Below are positions 9,208 to 16,846 of a stretch of 50,867 bases of DNA, one piece after another. This DNA is from Sphingobacterium sp. (lineage in GTDB: Bacteria; Bacteroidota; Bacteroidia; Sphingobacteriales; Sphingobacteriaceae). The notes under the pieces were generated by a model. That model saw only the letters and a program-made list of their open reading frames with translations, made no database searches and was not told where the DNA came from. Position numbers and translations under genes: made by a program. The first letter of the stretch is position 1; every line of letters begins with the position of its first letter. The DNA lies in the NCBI GenBank assembly GCA_031253985.1, contig JAIRVH010000036.1, positions 1 to 50,867 on the forward strand, given 5' to 3'.

Positions 9208-9215
9208 TAGGTTTG
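9208..9215 (+). promoter_or_regulatory. Candidate -7 element for the SusC/SusD/fucosidase operon
   Basis: TAGGTTTG matches TAnnTTTG and lies about 54 bases upstream of the operator at 9269. If used, the operator would be inside the transcribed leader, which fits repression by a roadblock or promoter-proximal block. No -33 TTG is obvious. Confidence 0.3.
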
Positions 9216-9268
9216 TTTCTTTATTTGATTTGTCGTGTCCATGCACTACAACGTTTTCGAGATTTGCG

Positions 9269-9278
9269 CAAACGATTG
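9269..9278. promoter_or_regulatory. LacI/GalR-type operator candidate between GH2 and SusC genes
   Basis: CAAACGATTG, extended to GCGCAAACGATTG, matches the site at 16649 and is the reverse complement of the site at 4216. It is 90 bases before the SusC start and about 200 bases from the GH2 start, so it could control either divergent gene. Confidence 0.55.
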
Positions 9279-9367
9279 ACTGAATTTGGGCGAGGGTAAT
9301 AACTTAATAATTTCTTTACCATTGTATTAGAAATAGAATTCAGCTAACAAACCTTAGAAAACATAAT

Positions 9368-12300
9368 ATGAATAGACTTTATTGCCTACACCAATTTAGA
9401 AAAACGCGGTTATACTGCCACCTCGCATTTTTAGGCCCAGTTGTAGTACTTTCCTCGATAAATACATCGGAGGCTAGGGGCACGACTATCGTTAATCCCG
9501 ATTTTCAGCAAAAGATTAGTGGAAGGGTAATTGATGAACAAGGAAAACCTATCGTCGGCGTTACAATTTCAGAAAAGGGAACATCACAATCAACATCAAC
9601 AGATGTTCAGGGGAGGTTTTCCTTGACCGTATCGTCGACTAATGCCATGCTTGTGTTTAATTATATCGGTTATGCTTCTAGAGAGGTTATGGCGAATCAG
9701 TCTTCTCAGGTAACATTAACACGGTCAGAAGATGTATTGGACGAGGTTGTTGTAGTAGCATATGGTACACAAAAGAAAACCAATTTGACCAGTGCGGTAA
9801 GCCAGATTGATACGAAGGTATTGCAGAACAGACCTTCGCCCACGGTGGCAAATTTATTACAAGGAGCTGCCCCGGGATTGGTTGTAACCCGGCAATCCGG
9901 AAAACCAGGAAGTCAGGGGTTGAATATCCAGATTCGTGGTGCTTCTTCAGCTAGTGGAAATGTAGCTCCTCTTTATGTAATTGATGGGGTGATCAGTTCG
10001 GAGGGAGTTTTTACGGCACTTAATCCCAACGATATTGAAAATATTAGTGTATTAAAGGATGGGGGCGCAACTGCGATTTATGGTGCGTCGTCAGCAGGTG
10101 GTGTTATATTGATTACAACGAAGAAAGGGCAAAGAGGATCATCACGTATTTCCTTATTGAGTAATATCGCCTGGCAAATGCCTGCCAATATGCCTGACCG
10201 CCTTTCGCTTGTGGATGAAATGAAATATATGAATCTTGGTCGAGCGAATGCAGGTTTAGCTCCTGAATACACAGATGAAGATCTTAATTATGCGGTTAAT
10301 GGGCCTGTTTTTGTTGAAGGATCTAATGGACAATGGCGTACTTACAATCAACAGAATCTCATCGATCAAGTTGCAAAGAAATCGTATAATCTGTATAATC
10401 ACAACCTTCAGTTTACAGGTGGAAGTGATAAGATCACATATATGGCTTCATTGGGGAATATGAGTCAGGCAGGTATGTTTAAAGTGGGCGAAGATCATTT
10501 TGAGCGATGGAATGCGAGAGCTAGTATTTCTGCGCAAGTGAATAAATATCTTAAGTTGGATGTTGGTTCGAGCTATATTAATCAGGCGACAGACAATCCT
10601 CAGGATGGTGGTTACGGAATTGATGGTGGCGGCAACGGATTGTTGAGACAGTTTTATTCCTCACGTATGCGTTTCCCATTGTATAATGAAGATGGCACTT
10701 ATTACCGAAGTGGTACTTCGTCGGCAATCGGTTATGCGTTGATGAAAGACGGTGGATTTAACAGAGATCGTCAGCATATTTACTTTAATAATGTGACGGC
10801 AACTATTAATAATTTTATTAAGGGGTTGGATGTCCGGTTAATGTATAGCCGTGAGAATACAGCGCTTGAAAATAGAAATTTTAGACGTACGGTAACCTAT
10901 TATTCTGGTCCTTCGAAATCTACTGCCAGTCAATTGAATAATCCGAATAATTACTCCATTACGAATTATAAGACCTTAGTGCAGAATTATCAGGCAATTG
11001 TAGACTACCGCTTTAATCTAGCTCAAGAACACAATTTTCATGTGATGGGAGGATATCAATTCTATTCTTACGATTACGGATATGTTGGTGCTTCTACAAA
11101 GAATCTGTTCGTCAATGACAACCCAAGTTTGAATTTTACTTCTGATGCTCTTAACAAATCGAATTCGCAGGGAGCATCAACCGAAAAGATGCAGTCGTAC
11201 TTCGGCCGTTTCAATTATAATTATAAAGAGAAATATCTTTTTGAAGCTACAGTAAGGAGTGATGAAAGTTCGCGTTTATCTCCGGGACATCGTGTGAAAG
11301 TTTTTCCTTCGCTGTCTGCCGGATGGAATGTGTCGAAAGAATCATGGTTTGAAGGTATTTCATCCGTGGTCAATGAGTTGAAACCGCGTGTTTCATGGGG
11401 AAATGTTGGATTGAAACAAGGAATTGGTTACTATGATTACATTGCTCAACTACTTACGAATGCTAACGTTGTACTCGGAGATGCGAAGCAGACCTATATC
11501 TATCAGGATTTACTGACTCCAGCGAAAGGGATGGCATGGGAAACCGTAGAAACACGCAATTTGGGGGTCGATTTTAGTTTCTTAAAGAGGAAATTAAAAG
11601 GGTCTTTTGATTATTATACGAAGTACAATAACAATATGCTGGTATCGTTGGAGCTTCCCGGGACACTAGGTCTTAAAATACCAAAGTCAAATGATGGTAA
11701 ACTGAAAAGCTGGGGCTGGGAGTTTAACTTAGGTTATACAGATAAAATTGGAGAAGATTTTTCTTATGGTGTAAACTTCAATCTCGCAGATAATCAAAAT
11801 AAGCTTGTGCGATATGGAGGGGCAAATGATATCATCAATCCCGGTGTAAATAGTTTAGTAGAGGGGTATGCGCTAAATTCGATTTGGGCATATAAAGCAG
11901 ATGGTTATTTTCAGACAGAAGCGGATCTCGCTCAGGCGCCAAGTTACAAGGAAATTTTGAATAAAACAGGAGTTCCTGGACTGGGGGATGTGAAATATGT
12001 TGATGTGAATGGTGATGGTAAGATAAGTTCTGGTGGTAATCGATTGGGAGACCAAGGTGACCTCGTTTATCTTGGTGATATCAATCCGCGGTACCAATAT
12101 GGTTTTAATATCAATTTAGGGTATAAAAATTTCGATATGAGTGTATTTATACAAGGCATTGCGAAACGTAAATTTAAACCAAGCAATGAATTGATTCAAC
12201 CTTTATTGGCCTCTTGGTATATGCCAATGTCTTTCCAAACGGATTATTGGACTCCAGAAAATCCAAATGCAGCTTTCCCGAGACCCTATCTTGAAGCTAC

Positions 12301-12589
12301 GCAGAATTTCCAAGAGTCGAGTAAATGGTTTTTAAATGGTGCTTATGCTCGCTTGAAAAATGTTCAGATCGGTTATACGCTCATTAAAGATCAGATAAAG
12401 AGATTACCTTTCTCTCGTGTGAGATTCTATGCTTCTGGAGAGGATCTGTTTACACTGTCCAAGATGGGCGTGTTTAAAGGTGTTGTTGATCCAGAGATGA
12501 AGACCGTTAAGGAGGGGACTACCACGGAGATCGCTTCTCCATATCCTTTTGCACGGACAATATCTTTTGGTATAAACCTTGATTTTTAA
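9368..12589 (+). CDS. SusC/RagA-family TonB-dependent outer-membrane transporter (PUL 1)
   Basis: This 1073-residue protein imports oligosaccharides across the outer membrane with its SusD partner, which follows directly. The N-terminus is unusual: about 37 residues with cysteines and basic residues before the hydrophobic stretch, so the signal peptide is long. Next come a CarboxypepD_reg-like domain (about 50-115, starting ISGRVIDEQGKPIVGV and containing FNYIGYASREV), a TonB box-like region (DEVVVVAYGTQKK, about 125-137), a plug domain (LYVIDGVIS, IENISVLKDGGATAIYG, about 150-260) and the beta-barrel. The last strand ends in FGINLDF with the usual terminal Phe. The product of the associated enzymes suggests a galactose- and fucose-containing glycan. 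Regulation probably uses the operator at 9269. Confidence 0.96.
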   Translation: MNRLYCLHQFRKTRLYCHLAFLGPVVVLSSINTSEARGTTIVNPDFQQKISGRVIDEQGKPIVGVTISEKGTSQSTSTDVQGRFSLTVSSTNAMLVFNYIGYASREVMANQSSQVTLTRSEDVLDEVVVVAYGTQKKTNLTSAVSQIDTKVLQNRPSPTVANLLQGAAPGLVVTRQSGKPGSQGLNIQIRGASSASGNVAPLYVIDGVISSEGVFTALNPNDIENISVLKDGGATAIYGASSAGGVILITTKKGQRGSSRISLLSNIAWQMPANMPDRLSLVDEMKYMNLGRANAGLAPEYTDEDLNYAVNGPVFVEGSNGQWRTYNQQNLIDQVAKKSYNLYNHNLQFTGGSDKITYMASLGNMSQAGMFKVGEDHFERWNARASISAQVNKYLKLDVGSSYINQATDNPQDGGYGIDGGGNGLLRQFYSSRMRFPLYNEDGTYYRSGTSSAIGYALMKDGGFNRDRQHIYFNNVTATINNFIKGLDVRLMYSRENTALENRNFRRTVTYYSGPSKSTASQLNNPNNYSITNYKTLVQNYQAIVDYRFNLAQEHNFHVMGGYQFYSYDYGYVGASTKNLFVNDNPSLNFTSDALNKSNSQGASTEKMQSYFGRFNYNYKEKYLFEATVRSDESSRLSPGHRVKVFPSLSAGWNVSKESWFEGISSVVNELKPRVSWGNVGLKQGIGYYDYIAQLLTNANVVLGDAKQTYIYQDLLTPAKGMAWETVETRNLGVDFSFLKRKLKGSFDYYTKYNNNMLVSLELPGTLGLKIPKSNDGKLKSWGWEFNLGYTDKIGEDFSYGVNFNLADNQNKLVRYGGANDIINPGVNSLVEGYALNSIWAYKADGYFQTEADLAQAPSYKEILNKTGVPGLGDVKYVDVNGDGKISSGGNRLGDQGDLVYLGDINPRYQYGFNINLGYKNFDMSVFIQGIAKRKFKPSNELIQPLLASWYMPMSFQTDYWTPENPNAAFPRPYLEATQNFQESSKWFLNGAYARLKNVQIGYTLIKDQIKRLPFSRVRFYASGEDLFTLSKMGVFKGVVDPEMKTVKEGTTTEIASPYPFARTISFGINLDF

Positions 12590-12600
12590 AATTGATTACT

Positions 12601-14331
12601 ATGAAAAAGAGATTTATATATATACTTTTTGCGTCTATGACAGTTGGTTCGGTTTCCTCCTGTAAAATAGATACGGTCCCTGAAACAACCGTAACTGATG
12701 CTAATTTTTGGAATACAGTTGCTGATTTACGTCTTGCAGCCAACTATTTTTATTCTACATTGCCTGGTTTAACGCAAAAAGACGTGAACATGGACAATTG
12801 GTCGACAGATGCTTATCCGAATGATAAGGGGGATGCGATTTCGGATGGTTCCAGAGTGAAGCCAGCAACGAGCGATGACTACAAGTACTATAACATCTTT
12901 CAGGCGAACAAATTGATTGCGAAATCGGCTGATGTATTGGCCAAAGGGGCTGACCCAACACAGGTAAACTGGTATGTTGGAGAAGCTCGTTTTTTTCGTG
13001 CATTTTATTATTTTGAAATGTTCAAACGCTTTGGCGGTGTGCCCCTGATTACGAAACCAATGGAAGTAGATGATCCTGGCGCTTATTTGCCGCGTGCTTC
13101 AAGGGAAGAAACTTTAAAATTGATTTTTGACGATTTGGATTTTGCTATTGAAGCTTTACGTTCGGCAGATGAGATTAACACGGTGAAGGAATACGGTAGA
13201 GTCTCAAAGACAGCTGCCTTGGCCTTTAAGTCCAGAGTCGCTCTTTTTGAAGGAACCCGTGAAGAGTTTCATAAATATGGAGATGCTAAGAAGCATTTGT
13301 TAATGGCCAAAGAAGCGGCAGAGGCTGTGATGACTTCTGGTATGCATGCATTATTTTCTCAGGCAACGACGATCAATGGGGTTACAAGTGATGATGCTTA
13401 CTTTAATTTATTTCAGCTTGCTGGAGAAGGGCGGACAAATAAAGAAAATATTCTTGTCAAGTTATATGGTGTGAACCAAGAAAACAGTATTGTATCTACT
13501 GCTGTACAGCGCTATTATGAGGGGAACTCCATTGTTCCGACACAAAATTTTGTCGATAATTACTTGATGGCAGATGGCCTTCCTATTACTAAATCTCCTT
13601 TGTATCAAGCTCCCAATAGTACAATGGCACATGCGGATTATTTTAAGAAAAAGGATCCACGTATGTCCTTTACCTTATTTAAAAGAGGGGATGAATATAT
13701 TTCGGGTGGTAAATATACGATCCCTAATCCAACCAAACAACGTAGTGGATATGGAATCCGTAAATATGCAAATGAAACGTTTTGGTCGAGACAAGCGTCT
13801 TATATTGATAAACCAATTATACGTTATGCTGAAGTGTTGTTGAATTATGCGGAGGCAGTATATGAATTGGATGGTGCGATCTCGGATGCGGATTTAGATA
13901 AAACAATAAACCTCTTGAGGGCACGTTTGCCTCAGATTAATATTGGGACAGTTGCAGCTCCTAATTTCATTCCCATGGCTAAACTGAGCAATGCGTTGGT
14001 GAAGGGTAATGGTTTGGATATGCGTGAGGAAATACGTAGAGAAAGACATGTGGAATTAGCGTTTGAAGGCTTTACTTATTGGGATTTGCTGCGCTGGAAA
14101 ACAGCCGAAGTTGAAATGCCAAAGACCTTACTAGGGAGTTATCTATTCACGGAATATTTAAGTGATAAAGATCAAAAATGGGATCCGAAGACTCCAGTGA
14201 ATGCTCATAATTATATTATTTTGCAAGATGCTTCTTTGAGAAGATTCGATCCTGCTAGAGATTATCTATGGCCAATTCCGACTTTGGAAATAGCAAAGAA
14301 TGATAAAATCGAACAGAATCCAGGTTGGTAA
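12601..14331 (+). CDS. SusD/RagB-family glycan-binding lipoprotein (PUL 1)
   Basis: Start taken at ATG 12601 (MKKRFIYILFASM); a TTG nine bases upstream is less likely. The lipobox is SVSSC, so the mature protein is an outer-membrane lipoprotein. SusD features include an early ANYFYSTLPG segment, GEARFFRAFYYFEMFKRFGG (the TPR helix hallmark), the IRYAEVLLNYAEAVYEL helix, the RERHVELAFEGFTYWDLLRW motif of the C-terminal region, and the terminal QNPGW. The 576-residue length is normal. It starts 11 bases after the SusC stop, so the pair is translationally and functionally coupled. Confidence 0.96.
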   Translation: MKKRFIYILFASMTVGSVSSCKIDTVPETTVTDANFWNTVADLRLAANYFYSTLPGLTQKDVNMDNWSTDAYPNDKGDAISDGSRVKPATSDDYKYYNIFQANKLIAKSADVLAKGADPTQVNWYVGEARFFRAFYYFEMFKRFGGVPLITKPMEVDDPGAYLPRASREETLKLIFDDLDFAIEALRSADEINTVKEYGRVSKTAALAFKSRVALFEGTREEFHKYGDAKKHLLMAKEAAEAVMTSGMHALFSQATTINGVTSDDAYFNLFQLAGEGRTNKENILVKLYGVNQENSIVSTAVQRYYEGNSIVPTQNFVDNYLMADGLPITKSPLYQAPNSTMAHADYFKKKDPRMSFTLFKRGDEYISGGKYTIPNPTKQRSGYGIRKYANETFWSRQASYIDKPIIRYAEVLLNYAEAVYELDGAISDADLDKTINLLRARLPQINIGTVAAPNFIPMAKLSNALVKGNGLDMREEIRRERHVELAFEGFTYWDLLRWKTAEVEMPKTLLGSYLFTEYLSDKDQKWDPKTPVNAHNYIILQDASLRRFDPARDYLWPIPTLEIAKNDKIEQNPGW

Positions 14332-14367
14332 ATACTTTTTTCTCCTTCTTCTAATTTTTGATAAGCT

Positions 14368-15876
14368 ATGATAAACTATAATAGATTGATGGCGACCTTG
14401 CTGCTCGGTAGTACGTTATTGGCTGGGAAAAGCGCTTCTGCGCAATGGACAGGGCCACGTAAAAAAGTCGAACAAAGAATTGAGGTAAAATATGGTCCTT
14501 TAACACCTGCGCATCGGACAGATGAAGCGATGGAACGTTTCCGTAGCTATGGTTTGGGCCAGTTTATCCACTGGGGTCTTTATGCGATCCCCGGAAATGA
14601 ATGGGAGGGGGTGAGTGCCCGAAAGGGTGCCGCTGCTTCGGAATGGATTCGTACCTGGAGTGGTCCTACAGCTCCAAAGGACTGGAAAAACATCTATGAT
14701 AATTTATACAAGCAATTTAATCCCAAAGGATTTGATGCAAAGCTATGGGCTAAGCAGGCTAAAGAAATGGGTGCTAAATATTTGATTTTTACGACCAAAC
14801 ATCACGATGGATTTGCCTTGTGGCCGTCGAAATATACAGATTATACCATTAAGAAAAGCCCTTATAAAAGAGATATTGTCAAGCAGGTTGTAGACGCTTA
14901 TACAGCCGAAGGGATCGATGTGTTTTTGTATTTTTCGATCCTAGAATGGAATAATTCAAACTATATGGGTAAGGCGCCTTCTACACCTGAAGAAAAGGCA
15001 AAATTCAATAAGTTTTTGGAATATACGCGTAATCAATTATTGGAGCTTCTTGAGAACTATCCGCAGATAAAAGGATTTTGGTTTGACGGTACCTGGGATC
15101 AATCCTGGATTCAGTCCTATGAATTTACCTATAAACTGGAAAAAGAACTCCGCGAGAAACATCCGGGACTAATCATCGGTAGCCGTTTTCGTAATGATGA
15201 ATTTGGAAAGCGACATTTCGATTCGAATGGTGATATGCTGGGGGATTATGAACAGGGATGGGAACGGAAAATGCCGAAGGAGTTTGAGTGGTTGGAAGGA
15301 CGCGATTGGGACTGTGTCATGACGATTCCGCCTAATGGCTGGGGTTATATGAAGGACTGGTCTGGTATTTATACGAAGACATCGGATGATTTGATCGAAC
15401 TTTTGATGAATTGTGTATCGATGAATGGTAATTTCGTTTTAAACTTTGGTCCCGATGGAAATGGGCGGATGCATCCGGGAGAAGAAAAACTGGTGAAAGA
15501 AATTGGCGACTGGATCAAGATCAATGGAGAAGCGGTGTATGGTGTGCGCCATGCCGGGCTTGCACCATCTAAACTTGGGTATTTTACAAAGAAAGAAGAT
15601 AACCTTTATCTTACCGTTTTTAATAGACCCGTCAATAATATTGTTCGTATTGCAGTGCCGAAAGGTGCAGCAGCAGTCCCAACAACGGCAGTATTGCTCC
15701 AAGATGGTCAGTCCTTGCTGCTAAAACATGCTGATATTGGTTTGGATCTTGATAAAAACACCTATTATGATATAGTACTTCCGGCATCATTTGTGGCCAA
15801 TAAGGCTTTTGTTATAAAAATGAAACTGGGTAACTCCAAAACACAAAGCGAACAATTAATGGATGCGAAAATGTAG
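14368..15876 (+). CDS. GH29 alpha-L-fucosidase, exported
   Basis: The enzyme removes alpha-linked L-fucose from glycans with retention of configuration. A signal peptide ends near KSASAQ (residue 26). Family motifs are FGLGQFIHW-type (YGLGQFIHWGLYAIPG), the catalytic-pocket motif LIFTTKHHDGFALWPS, and the nucleophile region GFWFDGTWDQSW, in which the Asp of WFDG is the expected nucleophile. A C-terminal beta-sandwich follows (about 390-490). At 502 residues it fits GH29. The acid/base residue varies in GH29 and I do not assign it. It is the third gene of the operon after SusC and SusD, 36 bases downstream, and a strong terminator follows. An alternative start at 14389 would also leave a signal peptide. 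Confidence 0.95.
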   Translation: MINYNRLMATLLLGSTLLAGKSASAQWTGPRKKVEQRIEVKYGPLTPAHRTDEAMERFRSYGLGQFIHWGLYAIPGNEWEGVSARKGAAASEWIRTWSGPTAPKDWKNIYDNLYKQFNPKGFDAKLWAKQAKEMGAKYLIFTTKHHDGFALWPSKYTDYTIKKSPYKRDIVKQVVDAYTAEGIDVFLYFSILEWNNSNYMGKAPSTPEEKAKFNKFLEYTRNQLLELLENYPQIKGFWFDGTWDQSWIQSYEFTYKLEKELREKHPGLIIGSRFRNDEFGKRHFDSNGDMLGDYEQGWERKMPKEFEWLEGRDWDCVMTIPPNGWGYMKDWSGIYTKTSDDLIELLMNCVSMNGNFVLNFGPDGNGRMHPGEEKLVKEIGDWIKINGEAVYGVRHAGLAPSKLGYFTKKEDNLYLTVFNRPVNNIVRIAVPKGAAAVPTTAVLLQDGQSLLLKHADIGLDLDKNTYYDIVLPASFVANKAFVIKMKLGNSKTQSEQLMDAKM

Positions 15877-15888
15877 CCTCCTGCTTTT

Positions 15889-15940
15889 AAAAGAAAGCGG
15901 CACCATGACCACGATTGATTTGAGTGCCGCTTTTCTTTTT
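15889..15940. terminator. Bidirectional terminator between fucosidase and HAD genes
   Basis: The arms AAAAGAAAGCGGCAC (15889-15903) and GTGCCGCTTTTCTTTT (15924-15939) form a long stem with one extra base and about a 20-base loop. T-rich and A-rich feet flank it, so it can serve the converging fucosidase and HAD genes. Confidence 0.88.
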
Positions 15941-15951
15941 ATAATATCCGA

Positions 15952-16596
15952 TTATATAATACCTAGAAGCTCTTCTGGGCTGTGGATGATATATTGGGCT
16001 CCATGTTCCTTTAATTCACCTTCATCGCGAAAACCCCATGTCACGCCTATGGCTGCTACCGAAGCATTATTGGCCGTATCCATATCGACCGATGAATCGC
16101 CTACATAAAAGCAATTTTCTTTGCTGACGCCCAGTGTCTGGAGGCTGTCTAAGACGATAGCTGGATCCGGTTTGGCTGGATGCCCACCACGATGGCCCAG
16201 AACAAGATCAAATTGGATCTCGGAGAAATATTGCTGCATCAGCGGAATGACTGCCTCGTGGTATTTATTGGATGCTACGGAAATGAGGTAACCTAAGGAT
16301 TTTAGTTCCTGCAGCAGCGGTATAATTCCTGTATAGGGTTTGGTATGCGATACCGGCTTTTGTTCATAATATGTCTTAAAAGCTGCAAGTAAGGATGTAA
16401 TCGTCTCTGTTGTCCGTGCTTCTTCGGGTAATGCCCTTTCGATAAGTTTCTGTACACCGTTGCCTACAAATTTCTTATAGGCTACGAGTGGATGCGCTGG
16501 ATATCCGTTTTGTTGTAGAATTGCGTTACAACTGTCTCCGAGGTCTTGTAGTGTATCTAGTAGTGTTCCGTCCAGATCAAATATGATAAGCTTCAT
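15952..16596 (-). CDS. HAD-superfamily phosphatase, phosphoglycolate phosphatase-like
   Basis: The 214-residue protein has all HAD motifs: motif I FDLDGTLLDT (nucleophile Asp 7 and general acid Asp 9), motif II near ISVASNKYHE, motif III Lys in GHPAKPDP, and motif IV GDSSVDMDTA. The cap domain is of the alpha-helical C1 type, as in Gph and PGMB enzymes. Cytoplasmic; no signal peptide. Such enzymes hydrolyse 2-phosphoglycolate or small sugar phosphates. The substrate cannot be fixed from the sequence. It is single, read opposite to both neighbours. Confidence 0.9.
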   Translation of the reverse strand: MKLIIFDLDGTLLDTLQDLGDSCNAILQQNGYPAHPLVAYKKFVGNGVQKLIERALPEEARTTETITSLLAAFKTYYEQKPVSHTKPYTGIIPLLQELKSLGYLISVASNKYHEAVIPLMQQYFSEIQFDLVLGHRGGHPAKPDPAIVLDSLQTLGVSKENCFYVGDSSVDMDTANNASVAAIGVTWGFRDEGELKEHGAQYIIHSPEELLGII

Positions 16597-16648
16597 CTGC
16601 TAAATCTAGCGAAAAACTAGGAATTATTGTCTTTTATTTGAAGTTATG

Positions 16649-16679
16649 CAAACGATTGCTCAATATACGCAAACGTTTG
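16649..16679. promoter_or_regulatory. Tandem LacI/GalR-type operators upstream of the 12-gene operon
   Basis: Two sites, CAAACGATTG at 16649-16658 (inside GCAAACGATTGC) and the perfect palindrome CAAACGTTTG at 16670-16679, are spaced 21 bases apart, two turns of the helix. They match the single sites at 4216 and 9269. This spacing places two dimers on the same face of the DNA. They lie about 40 bases upstream of the TACATTTG element. Confidence 0.6.
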
Positions 16680-16717
16680 AGTTGTTTTTGAAGTCGTGAT
16701 ATTCAATTTCACTTATA

Positions 16718-16725
16718 TACATTTG
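16718..16725 (+). promoter_or_regulatory. Candidate -7 element for the 12-gene operon
   Basis: TACATTTG matches TAnnTTTG, 122 bases before the SusC start. A TTTG at 16687-16690 is upstream but 27 bases away, longer than the usual 17-23, so only the -7 part is well supported. Confidence 0.4.
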
Positions 16726-16743
16726 GTAAACTAACAAGCAATT

Positions 16744-16781
16744 ATTGCCGTACCATAATTAGATTTTATTGCCGTAGCATA
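16744..16781 (+). repeat. 14-bp imperfect direct repeat in the leader of the 12-gene operon
   Basis: ATTGCCGTACCATA (16744-16757) recurs as ATTGCCGTAGCATA (16768-16781), with one mismatch and a period of 24 bases. It could be a regulator site distinct from the LacI-type operators, or part of the leader RNA. Confidence 0.4.
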
Positions 16782-16846
16782 TACTATGATATGCCATGTA
16801 GATACGCTTTTACCAATTTAAATTTATAGCCTAAAGTCAAAATCGA

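Noticed and set aside
16670..16679. PurR-type purine operator
   Set aside because: The core resembles the PurR consensus, but all copies lie next to glycan genes and purine genes are absent. A LacI/GalR-family sugar regulator is the simpler reading.
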